From the NCBI RefSeq assembly GCF_003255815.1, contig NC_037670.1:23843459-23907458 (forward strand): DNA of 64,000 nucleotides. The letters are read 5' to 3'. The DNA comes from Theropithecus gelada. Lineage: Eukaryota > Chordata > Mammalia > Primates > Cercopithecidae. The notes beneath the pieces were generated by a model. It was not told the DNA's origin. It saw only the letters and a program-made list of their open reading frames with translations, and ran no database searches. Each line of letters opens with the position of its first letter. Position 1 is the first letter of the stretch. A program made the translations under genes and the position numbers. Below, in pieces: positions 53,828 to 64,000 of this stretch.

Positions 53828-54945
53828 AGACAGCAGATTGGAAGGGCCTGTACCTTAGAGGCAGGTTAACTGTAAGGCAGCATAGTTTTCAAGGGGTGCT
53901 ACTGCCTTCTTGTTTTTGTAAAGGATCCAAAGCCCACTCCTAGGCTGCTGGACAGATGCCCAGTTGATCTGGAACCATTCTAAGGGTGTGGGCACATCCA
54001 GAGACACTCATCCGCAGCAGTGGCCATGTGGTTTCTTGCTTTTGTGCTTGACCTCTATGCTGCCGTCCAACACTTACTGAGCACCTTCATGATCAAAACT
54101 CTCTGGGGTGCTGAGTAATTTGATGGAATGAAAATAAAACAATAAATATTGACCCTGCCCTGATCAGACTATCATTTTTAGTGGGGAAATAAGACAAAGG
54201 TTCAAGAGAGCCCCAAAGTGCCAAATACTCATGGAAGGCAACGGCTTCTTCACCTTTGGAGAGCAGGTGGATCAGCCAGGGCTGGAAAGGGCTAGAGAAG
54301 TTTCCCGGATGAGGGGTGCTTGAGCTGGTCTGGGAAGGGTGAGGGAAGAGCGGAATAGGACTGGAAAGGGGTGGCAGGGGCTTGGAGGGCTCCATGTGTT
54401 CTCTGTAAATGAGAAGGACTGGAACAGAAATGCAAACGTTCAAGCCAACTTAAAGGGGCCCCCCGGCTTTGTTCAGAGCCATCACTAGAATGAGCAGTTC
54501 ATGTTCATATAGGAGCAGAGGTATATTTGTTCTGTGCTGTAAGCAAGTAGAGAAAGCACACCCCACATTGGACATTGCACTCGTGGGACTCTGAGGCGAA
54601 ATGCATAAGGCACGGGGCAATTCTTTTGCAGCTGCAGAGAAAGATAGATGAAATTGGAGCTGTAAGAAGTTAGCCAGACTGAGGGCAAAGCCTGCTCTCT
54701 CCCCATACAGCAGCCTTCCCTGCAAATACAGGCACCCAAGGAGCTGTGTTCTGGCACCTGGGAGAGGGAGACAGCAGGCAGCTCCTTCTGGCCCAGGTGG
54801 GGTCTCCTGGGCAGTCAGTGGTGAGCAAAACTCATTCACTTCTCTTAGAAGCCAGGGAGAGCCCCAGTGCTGACTCAGCACCAAGTCCCACACTCTAAGC
54901 TGTGACCAGGACAAGTCCCTGGCCTTGGGAAGCTCACAGTCTACT
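53828..54945. other. Mostly unrecognised, partly old-repeat-like
   Basis: The 54160-54400 text ('gtggggaaataagacaaagg', 'gcaggtggatcagccagggctgg') and 54915-54945 ('gtccctggccttgggaagctcacagtct') resemble an old mammalian repeat that I cannot name. The 169-aa minus frame (54450-54959) has no recognisable domain. Confidence 0.32.
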
Positions 54946-55092
54946 CCAGTGGCTCTCACCTGGAGGGCGGGGCCCCGTCCCGAGTTTCTGACTCCGGAGG
55001 TCTGGGGTGGGGCCCCAGAATGTGCATGTCTAACAAGCGCCCAGGTGACACAGGTGCTGCTTGTCTGGGGACTACACTTTGAAAATCACTCA
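54946..55092. mobile_element. Small hAT-Charlie MITE (MER20-like)
   Basis: 'cagtggctctcacctgg', 'gagtttctgactccggaggtctggggtggggcc', 'atgtgcatgtctaacaagcgcccaggtgac' and 'ggggactacactttgaaaatcac' give a complete small hAT element with 'cagtggttctca...tgagaaccactg'-type ends. Family name from memory. Confidence 0.7.
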
Positions 55093-55240
55093 TCCAAAGT
55101 AGGATCTCAAACTTTAGATGCCTGAGAATCATCTGGCCTGGTTTCTGGAGATGCTGATTCATAGACTGGGGTAAATGGAAAGGCGTGGATTTTTGACAAG
55201 TGTCTGGAGATTCTGATGCCCATCAGTATTCGGGAACCAT
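55093..55240. mobile_element. Adjacent hAT MITE fragment
   Basis: 'ggatctcaaactttagatgcctgagaatcatctggcc' then 'ctgattcatagactggggt' is another, more degraded copy of the same general type, directly next to the previous one. Confidence 0.45.
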
Positions 55241-56790
55241 GGGCATAGGGGGGTGTTTGTTGAACTGCAGCTCCCCAGAGTGGGAAGCTGGCTTCTGTAG
55301 CTGTGGGACAGGGTCTTTAGCAAGCACCCCAGGTGTTGACACTTGTGCTGAGCATGTTAGAGACACTGGCCAGAAGGTGGAGAGAAGGTGGGAGTGGCAG
55401 CTCCTCCTTCACTGTGGAGGAAATATCTGTTCTCTCTTTGTGAAGCCCTGGTTATCTCCCACCTCCCACTGCCAGGACTGGCCACACAGCAGTACAGTCA
55501 CTAGCGTGGGTCCAGTAAGTGCCCAGCTGTCCATCATGTTGTACTTGGCACCCAGCAACCTGCCCACACCATTTAGCATTCTCAACTGTGGAAATACCCA
55601 GAAGATGTCAGGAAAATTTTGACCTTGCTCAAGCTCAACAGGGCTAGGTCCTGAACTTCACCATCCCCTGCCCCGCAACTTTCAGCTGCTGTTGACTCTT
55701 TTCTTGCTTGGAGACTCGGTGAGTCTCTGCAGCATTTTGTATCCTTACCTCCAATCTCCCAAGAAAGTAGAGATGCTATCCAAGGGCTGATGATATGCAG
55801 GTGGTCTTTCAAATATGTGCACCTGAATACTCACCCATCTTGCACCAACAAGGTTTATATGCAACCTACTGCAGTGAGTCACGCCACTCCCACCCCTGCC
55901 TACCCCCACAAGCCCAGGAGACAGAGAGAGGCTAAACACCAGAGCTTCGAAACAGAGTGCAGTTTAAACAGGATCTTGCATCCTAAGCAAAAATGTTCCA
56001 GCTCCACCCCATGTAATTCTGTGACGAGTAGTTTAGGGAGATTCCCTTCAAAGAAGTTCCAGAAGCTGGAGGGAAGTTTAAGAGGTCAGAAGACAGGGGA
56101 AGAGGACAAAGAGCTGTTTTTGCCAGAAAGTCCTTTTGTGGGGGGATCTTGACTGTAAAACAGAGAGGAAGGATAATTCAGTCTCATGCAGCAGGCATGG
56201 AGTCCATGAGCCCTTGTTGTCCTACATTGAACCAAGAGGGGAGGGTGGGGACTCAGGTGCCAACCTGGCTTGCACACACACTGGTGGGCTGTTTTTGAAT
56301 CTGTAAAATGGGAGGAAAAGTGTCCTTCCTACTCCCTGCACGGGGAGATGAGAGGACTGGTGTGCATGAAGCTGGCTCCCCCGGCATCGCCAGGCCACCA
56401 TCCGGGCCAGCCCAGTGACAGGGGCCAGGAGCCAGAACCCTCCCTCTCCAGGCCTTGGATTTTATTGGGAGACCCAGCTGGAGAAGAAGCAGGAGGACTG
56501 TAAGTGCAGCAGCGGGTCGGGAAATAGAAATGGCGTACTACCTTTGGCATGCATTTTTGCAGATATTCTGGGGAAAGTGGACCGTCCCGCCTAGTGACCA
56601 TTAGTTATTGCTATTGTTTACCTTTGCATGGCTTGTCATGGCACTGGGACAATGGGGGGGGGCGCAGCGCTTCAAGCTTGTGAGAAGCCAAGGGACTCCC
56701 AGGACAATAAACAAGTGCATACTTGTCCTAATGATCATCGTCACAGGGTGTCCCATGAACCTAAGTTCATACCAAGGGGCTGGGCACGGG
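55241..56790. other. Unique sequence, no gene recognised
   Basis: About 1.5 kb with no nameable repeat. Frames of 100-140 aa exist on both strands with no domain. A short G-run lies at about 56654-56662. Confidence 0.38.
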
Positions 56791-56794
56791 TGTG

Positions 56795-56845
56795 GAAGGC
56801 GGGGCCAGAGGGGCGGGGCCAGCACAGGGCGCATGCGCGGTATAT
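56795..56845. promoter_or_regulatory. GC-box and NRF1-type site cluster (candidate promoter/enhancer)
   Basis: Two Sp1-type GC boxes, 'ggcggggcc' at 56798-56806 and 'gggcggggcc' at 56811-56820, lie just before a palindromic 'gcgcatgcgc' at 56829-56838. The palindrome is the NRF1 consensus. CpGs are dense from 56795 to 56935 in otherwise CpG-poor DNA. Direction and activity are unknown, and no exon downstream could be recognised. Confidence 0.5.
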
Positions 56846-56939
56846 GCCCGCAGGTGCAAGGTATGCCCGCACCTGGAGCGGCAGCCCAGCCAGGTGCCGG
56901 GACTTGGCGTCAGAAGACAGCTGCGAGGCTTCGCTCTGC

Positions 56940-57829
56940 CACCAGCAGATGGATTCAATGACTCTGAACAAAGCATTACTTTCCTTTGCGTCTCAGCTTC
57001 TTTATTTAAGAAATGACAACATACCCAGCCTGCCAGCCTAGCAGTTGGGTTCTAGTGCAATGGCTTGCATACTGTCCGTAAACTGTTATGTGAGAAAAAA
57101 GAGATTACCGTCAGCCATTTCTGCTCCACAAAACGCTTTGAGTCAGTTTAGTTACTATAAAGTGTGAATATGGCGAAGATGCTGCTGGATGACCGAGGAG
57201 CAACCATCTCCCCGCAGCCTCTCTCAGAGTCTGCACCCATGTGGCCCACAGCCTTGGTTAGGGGTCTCCTGTGTGTGTCGGCCCCGTGAGCTGAGTTTTT
57301 GGTGAGGGCAGGGGGTTCCTTCCTCTTTGGGTGCCATGACCTCTATGGGCCCCTTAATAGGAGAATGCTTTTGAATGTATAAAATAAAACACTCTGGGTT
57401 ACAAAGGAAATCAATTACACTGATACATATTTACCCAAATATTTGTTTTAATTTGTGCTCTTTAAAAAATTAATGTTTTCATAGATCTATCAACAGTTCT
57501 GATAACTACTCTCATTTCCATGTAGTGATGGGCACGAACGCTATTCTGAGACTCATGGAACAGACGTAGTGTCATATGAAAGTAGCTGTGATTTCTAAAT
57601 GGTGACCAAGTGCCAGGTACTGTTCTTGCTTCTGTGACTTGTTGTGTATGTTCATGATGGAAGGAAATATTAATGTTCAGCTAGAGATTAGTGGGGAAAA
57701 AAAAAAGTTGTTTTTTCTCTATGCAAGTTCCAGACTGCTGGAATTCTGTCCACAGACAGGACACTTTGGGGGTCTGTGATTAGACCCCTTGAATGAGAGC
57801 TTTCCTACTAGGAATGTCTGCCTGGCACC
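56940..57829. other. Unique AT-rich sequence, nothing recognised
   Basis: No repeat family or gene recognised. It contains several A/T runs. Confidence 0.35.
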
Positions 57830-57831
57830 TG

Positions 57832-58043
57832 TCCTCTTCTTCTTCTCCTTCTCCTTCACTTTCTCCTTCTCCTTCTCCTTCACTTTCTCCTTCTCCTTCA
57901 CTTTCTCCTTCTTCTCCTCCTCCTCCTCCTTCTCTGCCTCCTCCTTCTCCTTCTTCTTCTCCTCCTCCTCCTTATTCTCCTCCTTCTCCTCCTCCTTTTT
58001 CTCCTCCTCCTCCTTGTCCTCATAGTCCTCCTCCTCCTCCTCC
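57832..58043. repeat. Polypyrimidine (TTC/TCC) tract joined to an Alu tail
   Basis: CT-only sequence for about 210 bases with rare A/G. The left part has an 18-24-bp unit of the type 'ttcactttctccttctcc', repeated about four times. The right part is (TCC)n and (TTC)n. It directly adjoins the poly-T of the minus-strand Alu at 58044, so on the minus strand it extends the Alu A-tail as (GGA/GAA)n. The Glu/Lys-rich minus frame is an artefact. Confidence 0.92.
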
Positions 58044-58340
58044 TTTTTTTTTTTTTTTTCTGAGATGGGGTCTTGCTCTGTTACCAGGCTGGAGTGCAGT
58101 GGCGCCATCTCGGCTCACTGCAACCTCCGCCTCCCAGGTTCGATCGATTCTCCTGCCTCGGCCTCCCAAGTAGCTGGGACTACAGGCATGCGCCACCATG
58201 CCCAGCTAATTTTTGTATTTTTAGTAGAGATGGGGTTTCAGCATGTTGGCCAGGATGGTCTCGATCTCTTGATGTCATGATCTGCTCACCTCGGCCTCCC
58301 AAAGTGCTGGGATTCCAGACGTGAGCCACCACACCTGGCC
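58044..58340 (-). mobile_element. Alu element (AluS-like), minus strand
   Basis: T16, 'gagatggggtcttgctctg' through 'gtgagccaccacacctggcc'. Its 3' side runs into the polypyrimidine tract. A clean target duplication is not visible, probably obscured by the tract. Confidence 0.94.
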
Positions 58341-59280
58341 CTCCTTTCGGAGGGGGAAGGAGAGGGAGGGCTGGTGCTGAGGGGCGGAGGCCTCGCCCTG
58401 ACCTTTAGCGGGACATGGAGCCCTGGGGGTTTTGATGTTCTTAGCTGGTAACTTAGAAGGATGCCACCCTTTTTGACTTGGGGAAAAATCGAACACTTCA
58501 AGAAAAGGAAGACATAGAGACCCAAACCACAGAGCTCCCAGCAGGATAAATGGACAGGGATTGAGAGGGGAGCCTCTCAACTGAGTGGGGCACCACCCTC
58601 ACCAGACCCCGTTTTCCTAATCACACACAGGCTGGTGATGGCGTCTGCCTAGGAGTCTGGGGCTCAGATATTTTGCTGTAACAACAGGCTGGTGACTAAA
58701 ATTGCTTTTTATAATGTTATTTATTTTAAAAATAAACCTTGGGGGATCTCTTTGTAAGTGTTGTAAAATAAAGATTGTGTTCTCTGGGCTGATATTTCAC
58801 AGGATTTGTGGCCGTTTATAACCCCCCGGGTGCTATCAGATGTGCTGGATGCTGGAAGAATCAATACTCTAATCTCTGGTTCCTGAGAATCCAACTCAGG
58901 TTCATGAAAAATCGGAACTTTCTCTGGTGCGAGCTTTGCTTATAACTTTGACGTAGGGGACCCGGAAGTTCTCATGGATGCAGAGAGACGTCGGTTGGTA
59001 CCTATTAGAGACTTTCACATTTAAAATTGAGTTTTAATTGGAATTGAATTGTTACATTTAGAATTAATGTTATGCCCTGGCCTCTTCAGGAAATAAATGA
59101 ACATCCCATTGCTCCCCCTGCCCTGCCCGCGCTCCCTGGCAGCACAGTGGGGCCACAGGATAGAACTGCCAGGGGCTCCAAGCAGTTTTCCCTCTCAGGG
59201 GCTCCCGGAGCCCTGGGAGCCACTCCTGAAAGGTGCTTTAGACAGTGGCTTCAGTCTCCCTGACCGTAACTCACAGCAAG
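58341..59280. other. Unique sequence, nothing recognised
   Basis: About 940 bases with no nameable repeat or gene. Confidence 0.35.
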
Positions 59281-59400
59281 AAGCCCGTGTTCCACTGTGT
59301 GTGTGCATATACATATGTGTAAAACCAAAAACAATTTAACAAAATATGTATATATGTGTGAATATATGGATATATACATTGCGAATACATATATATAATA
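59281..59400. repeat. Imperfect TG/TA-rich low-complexity stretch
   Basis: Alternating TG, TA and CA steps such as 'gtgtgtgtgcatatacatatgtg' and 'atatatggatatatacatt'. Confidence 0.7.
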
Positions 59401-59431
59401 ATAGGAAAGGTTTATCTGAATAATACTCTTT

Positions 59432-59571
59432 TTTTTCACCTTTTTTTTTGTTGTTTTGAGACAGAGTCTCACTATATTGGCCAGGGTGGTCTTGAACTCC
59501 TGTTCTCATCACATCCTCCCACCTTGGCCTCAAAATGCTGGGAGTACAGGCACGAGCCACCGCGCCCAACC
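59432..59571 (-). mobile_element. Free left Alu monomer (FLAM), minus strand
   Basis: Poly-T, 'gagacagagtctcactatattgg', 'ctcaaaatgctgggagtacaggc', 'gagccaccgcgcccaacc'. Only about 140 bases with no second arm. Confidence 0.83.
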
Positions 59572-60194
59572 AGTACTGACTCTTATCATACATTATGCAC
59601 ACTGCGCGCTGACAGTGTTGATTCTAGTCTGTGTAAGTGTGCCTATATCCTTATGTAGATGACATGAGCAGGTCTACATGTGTGCATATTACTGAAAAGG
59701 TTTAACACAATACAGTACTTCCCCTAGATGTGCTAAGCACTCTGACCTATTCTAGTTTCACGTTTATCCATTGCTGGCTGCAGACATTGGAATGGATTTC
59801 GTAACTGTTTCGTGGGTTGCGACTCCGCACAGACTGCAGCTTGAGAACAGGATCTTGCAGGTGTGTGGGCAGGAAGAGGTGAAGCCTGTGATGCAGCCAA
59901 GTATTTCTTGGAGGCTCTTGCAGGGGTGGGGTTGGGGCGCCGCTTCTAGTGGCTTCTGCATTTGGATGCCTCAGTTGTGCTTCTTCCCCTTTTCTCCTGT
60001 CCCTGACTTCTGCCTGCCTCCATTTCCTCCAGACTTTATTTTTTTCTTTTAATTGAATCCGTAGCCCCTCTGTGGCACTTATGAGCCATCTCTGCGGTGT
60101 TTCTGCACCACCTTCTGTTTAGCCACAAGACATTGGCCAGGTGGGAAGGCCTGCTGACTTAGTAATAGCTCATGGCTCCGTGTGGCCACTACAG
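59572..60194. other. Unique sequence, nothing recognised
   Basis: No repeat or gene recognised in about 620 bases. Confidence 0.35.
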
Positions 60195-60390
60195 ATGGCG
60201 TGTCTCATTCCATCCCACGGCCATCCTATGCAATTGGTACTATTCTAACCTGGTTTTACAGTTGAGGAAACACTGCCTCCTCTAAGAAATGACGTGCCCC
60301 AGGTCCCCCAGCTAAAGGGAAAAAGAGCAGCCTTCAAACCCAGACCTGCCAGGCCCCAAGGCCTGCGTTTTTCATCTCTGTGCTGTCCAG
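60195..60390 (-). mobile_element. MIR, antisense
   Basis: 'attggtactattctaacctggttttacagttgaggaaac', 'gacgtgccccaggtcccccagct' and 'cttcaaacccagacctgcc' are the antisense MIR landmarks over nearly full length. Confidence 0.85.
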
Positions 60391-60424
60391 CCTCTCATTT
60401 GCCTTTTCTGGAGACGAGGTTATT

Positions 60425-60732
60425 TGTTTGTTTTTGTTTTTTGAGACAGGGTGTCACTCTGTTCTGTTGCCCAGGCTGGAGTGCAGTGGTGCAGTTATGG
60501 CTCACTGCAGGCTTGACCCCCTGGGCTCAAGCGATCCTCCCTCCTTAGCCTTCTGAGTAGCTGCTGGTACCACAGGTTCACCCCACCGTGCCCAGCTAAG
60601 TTTTAAAGTTTTTGTAGAGATCGGATCTCGGTGCATTGCTGAGGCTGGTCTTTAACTCCTGGGCTCAAGCAATCTGCCCGTTTCAGCCCCACAAAGTTCT
60701 GGGATTATAGGCCTGAGTCACCATGCCTGACT
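60425..60732 (-). mobile_element. AluJ-like element, minus strand
   Basis: 'tttttgagacagggtgtcactctg', 'cactgcaggcttgaccccctggg', 'gcattgctgaggctggtc', ending 'gcctgagtcaccatgcctga'. J-type positions and high divergence. Confidence 0.9.
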
Positions 60733-61615
60733 GAGACCATGGTTTAAACAAAGAGTTCTGATAATTTTCTTTCCTAATATCTTCTTCTTAATGGGAAGCA
60801 GTTCCTTAGAATTCAGTTGTCAACTTTGCCCAAGTTTGGGAACATTTCAAGATGTCTTGGGTGTGAAATTGATTTCGTTCTGCTTTTTAGAAATACCAGG
60901 AGTGAGAAGAGCTGCAGTCAGTGTTTCTTTGTTGGTTTGCTTGCTATTTCCTCATTTCCTCACCTGTTCTCTGTGTACCTGTTTATGGTGGGGGTGCCTG
61001 TTGATATTTGACTGGTGGGAGGGAGGTGTGTAAGCATACTGGTGAGGTTTAGGTACTTCTGAGGAGCAAAGAACTGCCCAGTCATGGGGTAGGATGCCCT
61101 GTGTAGGTAGTGAGCACCCCATTACTAGAGGTATCCAAGCCAACTTGCCAAAGAAAGCCTCCAGGAATGCATCATTTTAAATACTTAAGATTTAGCATAG
61201 CGCCTGCACACAGTAAAGGCTCAGTAAATGCTTCTTGGGTGAATGAGCTTTTGAGCATGAGCGGCCCTTTTTCCCCTGATAAATCTCAGAAAGGGTGAAT
61301 GTTAGAAAGGACACCAAGAGATTGGTCAAAGGACTCAACAAACTTTTATTCTCAAAAACCACCTGAAAGATGGTAGCCTGACTCTTAAACATCAACAGAG
61401 AGCACAATGCCACTGTTCATAGCAGAAGCACATCCCAAGATTTCATATATTTCATAATCAGCTTCAAAGGAAGTTCCTCAACTCTCTTCTGCCACAGGCT
61501 AGGTCCATCTCCTTTGCTCATCCTCACTGGCAATAGAAAGCTGGATTGGAGGAGGTGCCTCTCCTGTGAAATGGGGCGCTTGGAAGAGGCTGCATCCACT
61601 TGGGCTTGTCCTAGA
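60733..61615. other. Unique sequence with possible MIR/L2 tail
   Basis: 'catagcgcctgcacacagtaaaggctcagtaaatgcttcttgggtgaatgagc' (61195-61250) resembles the 3' end of MIR or L2 on plus. Otherwise nothing recognised. Confidence 0.4.
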
Positions 61616-61832
61616 GCTGGGGTGGGCAAACCACAGCCTGAGGCCCAAATCTGGCCCTTTGTCTGTTTTTGTCAATAAACTTTTATTGAAGAGCCATAAA
61701 CTTTTTACAGATTGTCTGTGGTTGCTTCATGCTACAAAGGCAGAGTTGAGTAGTTGCATCAGAGACCATCTGGCTTGCAAAGCCTAAAATATTTACTATC
61801 TGCTTATTTACAGGAAAAGTTGGCTTTCCTTG
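61616..61832 (-). mobile_element. hAT-type element (same family as 34466-35127)
   Basis: 'ggggtgggcaaaccacagcc', 'caaatctggccctttgtctg', 'caataaacttttattgaagagcc' and 'agcctaaaatatttactatctgc' are the reverse complement of the family whose other strand starts 'caggggttggcaaac'. Confidence 0.72.
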
Positions 61833-61867
61833 GCCTCTAAAAAGATTCAGAATAAAGGCTGGAAAAA

Positions 61868-62452
61868 CGAGAGGATATCATGATGAAGATGCACAGCAAT
61901 TCCATTCCTGGGTATATACCCAAGAGAGCCTAAAACAGCGCTCAATAAATAGTTCTACACAAATGTTTGTAGCAGCATTATTCATGATAGCTAAAAAGTG
62001 GAAGCAACTCAGATGTCCATTATTGGAGGCATGGATAAACAAAATGTGGTCTCTCCACATATTGGACCATTATTCAGTCATAAAAAAGAGTGGAAGACTG
62101 ACACATGTTACAACCTGGATGAACCTCAAAAACATTATGTTAAGTCGAAGGCAGATACAAAAGGTCACATGTCGTACGATTCCATTTATATCAAATGCCC
62201 AGAATAGGGGCATTCAAAGAGACAGAAAGCAGATTAGTGGTTGCCAAAGGTCAGGGTGAGAGATGGGGGAGGGAGAATGGGGAGTCGCTGCTTAATGGGT
62301 ATGGGACTTTCTTTTGGGGTGGTGGAATGTTCTGGAACTAGATTGGGGTGGTGGTTGCTCAACATTGTGAACGTACTGAATGCCACTGAATTGTTCCTTT
62401 TAAAATGATCAATTTTATATTATGTTAATTTCATTTTAATTAAAAAGAATAA
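61868..62452 (+). mobile_element. L1MB-type LINE-1 3' end, 5'-truncated
   Basis: The ORF2 tail ('cattcctgggtatataccc', 'gcagcattattcatgatagc', 'tggaagcaactcagatgtcc') and the 3' untranslated region ('gtggttgccaaaggtcagg', 'gcttaatgggtatgggac', 'gtactgaatgccactgaattg') end in an A/T-rich tail at about 62435-62450. The C-terminal frame is broken. Confidence 0.85.
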
Positions 62453-63880
62453 TGGGGATGCTAAGTGGTATGATGACATCCCAGGGGGTCACCTACAGCC
62501 TGGGAGTCCTTAACGCACCAGCCACTTGTGACCCTCCATCCCCACGTTTATGCCGTATCTGTGCATGATGCATTTATGATGGTTCTAAGCCCCTTATGGG
62601 AACACTGTATACATTTCCACCTCAGAGTATATTTCCATGAAGGAGGCAGGCAGAGTCTTATTATCCCTCTTTGGAATTTCTCCATCAGGTATGCCCCATC
62701 TGCTGCTGATAAACTTCCCCATTCCAGCCTTCACAGTGCTGGATTCCTGCACCTGCAGTAGTTCTTAGGTAAAAGACTTGTTTGCACAACATGTCAGTGT
62801 TAGGATGTGCGTTCTTTTCTTGGCAGAGAGGGGTTGGGGGTTAGCAGGCAGGACAGTCAGAGAATGGAATGGAAATGCATTAACAAACAGGGTCTTGTTA
62901 TAGGGTTCTGAAAAGGACAGGATGGTGATGGCTTTGGGGAATGGTCAGAGAAAAAGTCCATGGTCAGAGAGAAATGGGCAATTAATATGATGACAGGGGT
63001 CTTAGGTTGGGGAGGAGTGAATTTGTTGAAGCCATGGTTGCTGTGCTGTGCAGTTTTGGAGGCATGCTCACATCATGGCTATACACATGGAGTTCTTGAG
63101 GTGGTATAGTGCATAGCCTGTGCAACTTTACATGGTGGTCTTGGGTTAAAATCTATTCACCAGGCCAATCAATTAGCTTATTTTTTTTTTGTCTCTTAGA
63201 TGTTAGCATAATATAAACAACTTCAATGCTAGATACTACAATTTTGGTTACTGATGATAAAATGTGTTTTTCGATATATTTATTAACTGAAACCAAATTG
63301 TTGTTAATGTTGTTAAAACATTTCTGTTAAAGTTCTTAAGCGATCCTATAAAACACTGCAGTCTGTTAGTTTGGCCAATTTAGCATCTTGGTTATTTGGT
63401 CAAGTGGTATTAATTGAAAAGATTTGTGGCCAGTGCCCTAGGCCCTGGGCAAAGCCGTTGTCTGGCAAACGTCGACAATTGAGATTCTAGATGTACTGCA
63501 GTTTGCACAAGCCTAACCCTTCTTGATCAAAGACAAATCAAAATCCCAAGGAGACAAACAGATCCAACGGGACTCAGCAATGAGAGAACCAAGAACAAGG
63601 TCAGGACTCCCTGTCTTCAAGGGTCATGTGTGTTTTTGGAGCATGCTGGGGCTATAGAGACATCCTTGGATGGGTTTGGACCAAATCAGATCTCTGGCAC
63701 ATCAGACCTGCCACCCACTGTGGCTATTCTGGGAGCCAGTGTGGTCCCCCTGGCCTTTTCACTGAAGCCAAAGTAACCATGACTCATGGGAATGGTGAGC
63801 TGCACTGATGGATCATGGATCCTCCTTCAGAATCTAATAAACATCAGGGGCCCTCTCCCCAGACAAATGTACACATGATA
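62453..63880. other. Unique sequence, no gene recognised
   Basis: About 1.4 kb with a T11 run near 63181. No nameable repeat. Short frames lack domains. Confidence 0.38.
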
Positions 63881-64000
63881 GTGTGTTAGTTTCCCAGGGC
63901 TGTCAAAACAAAGAACCACAAACTGGGCGGCTTAAACAACAGAAATCTCTCCACTCAGTTCTGAGGCCAAAAGTCAGAGATCAAGCTGTTGGTGAAGTTG
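63881..64000 (-). mobile_element. MLT1A-type LTR, antisense, cut by window end
   Basis: 'tgttagtttcccagggctgtcaaaac', 'aaccacaaactgggcggcttaaacaacagaaatc' and 'cagttctgaggccaaaagtc' are the reverse complement of the MLT1A 3' end. It continues beyond the window. Confidence 0.85.

Noticed and set aside
57719..58173. Glu/Lys-rich minus frame and Ser/Pro-rich plus frame
   Set aside because: Low-complexity translation of the (TTC/TCC)n tract running into an antisense Alu.
62000..62260. Frame resembling a protein C-terminus (V-V-S-P-H-I...Y-D-S-I-Y-I-K-C-P-E)
   Set aside because: It is the degraded ORF2 tail of the L1MB fragment, not an independent gene.

Overview
The window is primate nuclear DNA with no supportable intact protein-coding gene. 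It is a stack of interspersed repeats in largely non-coding, probably intergenic or intronic, sequence. Alu, L1, L2, MIR, MaLR LTRs and hAT-Charlie elements make it a primate. Two Alu copies narrow this to an Old World monkey (macaque/baboon-type). The copy at 26140-26440 combines 'ggccggatctcagctcac', 'gccacctcgcccggctagtt', a six-T 'gtattttttagtag' and 'caggcttgagccac'. The copy starting at 47704 carries 'ctagccgggcgaggtggc'. These are variants I associate with cercopithecid AluY (YR-type) subfamilies rather than human AluY. This assignment is inference from diagnostic positions.

Layout. 0-3 kb: two Alus and a free left Alu monomer. 3.4-5.4 kb: an antisense L1M 3' end, then a TG-rich satellite split by a solitary class I ERV LTR. 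7.7-11.4 kb: L1 fragments, two MaLR-type LTRs, and an L1MB 3' end nested in an older L1. 11.66-12.30 kb: an RPL23A processed pseudogene with a 52-bp segment present three times. 13.0 kb: a MER5A. 15.5-18.9 kb: the 5' half of an antisense ancient L1 with a GC-rich 5' region, interrupted by an Alu. 19.3-21.7 kb: MLT1A and MSTB LTRs. 23.0 kb: an MLT2-like LTR. 23.64 kb: a perfect 47-bp tandem duplication. 25.5-26.5 kb: a MIR and two Alus. 28.1-28.7 kb: L1 antisense. 33.4 kb: a 27-bp minisatellite. 34.5-35.1 kb: a hAT element split by a MaLR LTR. 35.36-35.91 kb: a 550-bp polypyrimidine tract. 37-40.3 kb: an Alu, an L1 ORF1 fossil, and an L2 split by a hAT-Charlie element that still encodes part of its transposase. 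40.3-46.8 kb: mostly unique DNA. 46.8-50.2 kb: six Alus, including a tail-to-tail inverted pair sharing one target-site duplication. 50.2-51.9 kb: an MLT1 LTR carrying both a MER1 hAT element and a piggyBac element with a PGBD4-like transposase start codon region. 52-57.8 kb: mostly unique DNA with a MIR, hAT copies and a small GC-box/NRF1-type cluster at 56.8 kb. 57.8-62.5 kb: a second pyrimidine tract, Alus, a hAT copy and an L1MB 3' end. The window ends inside an antisense MLT1A.

There is no pathway or operon logic here. The coherent story is chronological. Ancient L2/MIR/hAT/MLT1 DNA was invaded by L1M, then by AluJ/S/Y, and several nested insertions can be ordered from their target-site duplications. 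I found no convincing previously undescribed gene system. The most informative objects are the triple-nested MLT1/MER1/piggyBac locus, the triplicated RPL23A pseudogene, the inverted Alu composite and the candidate promoter-like GC cluster.
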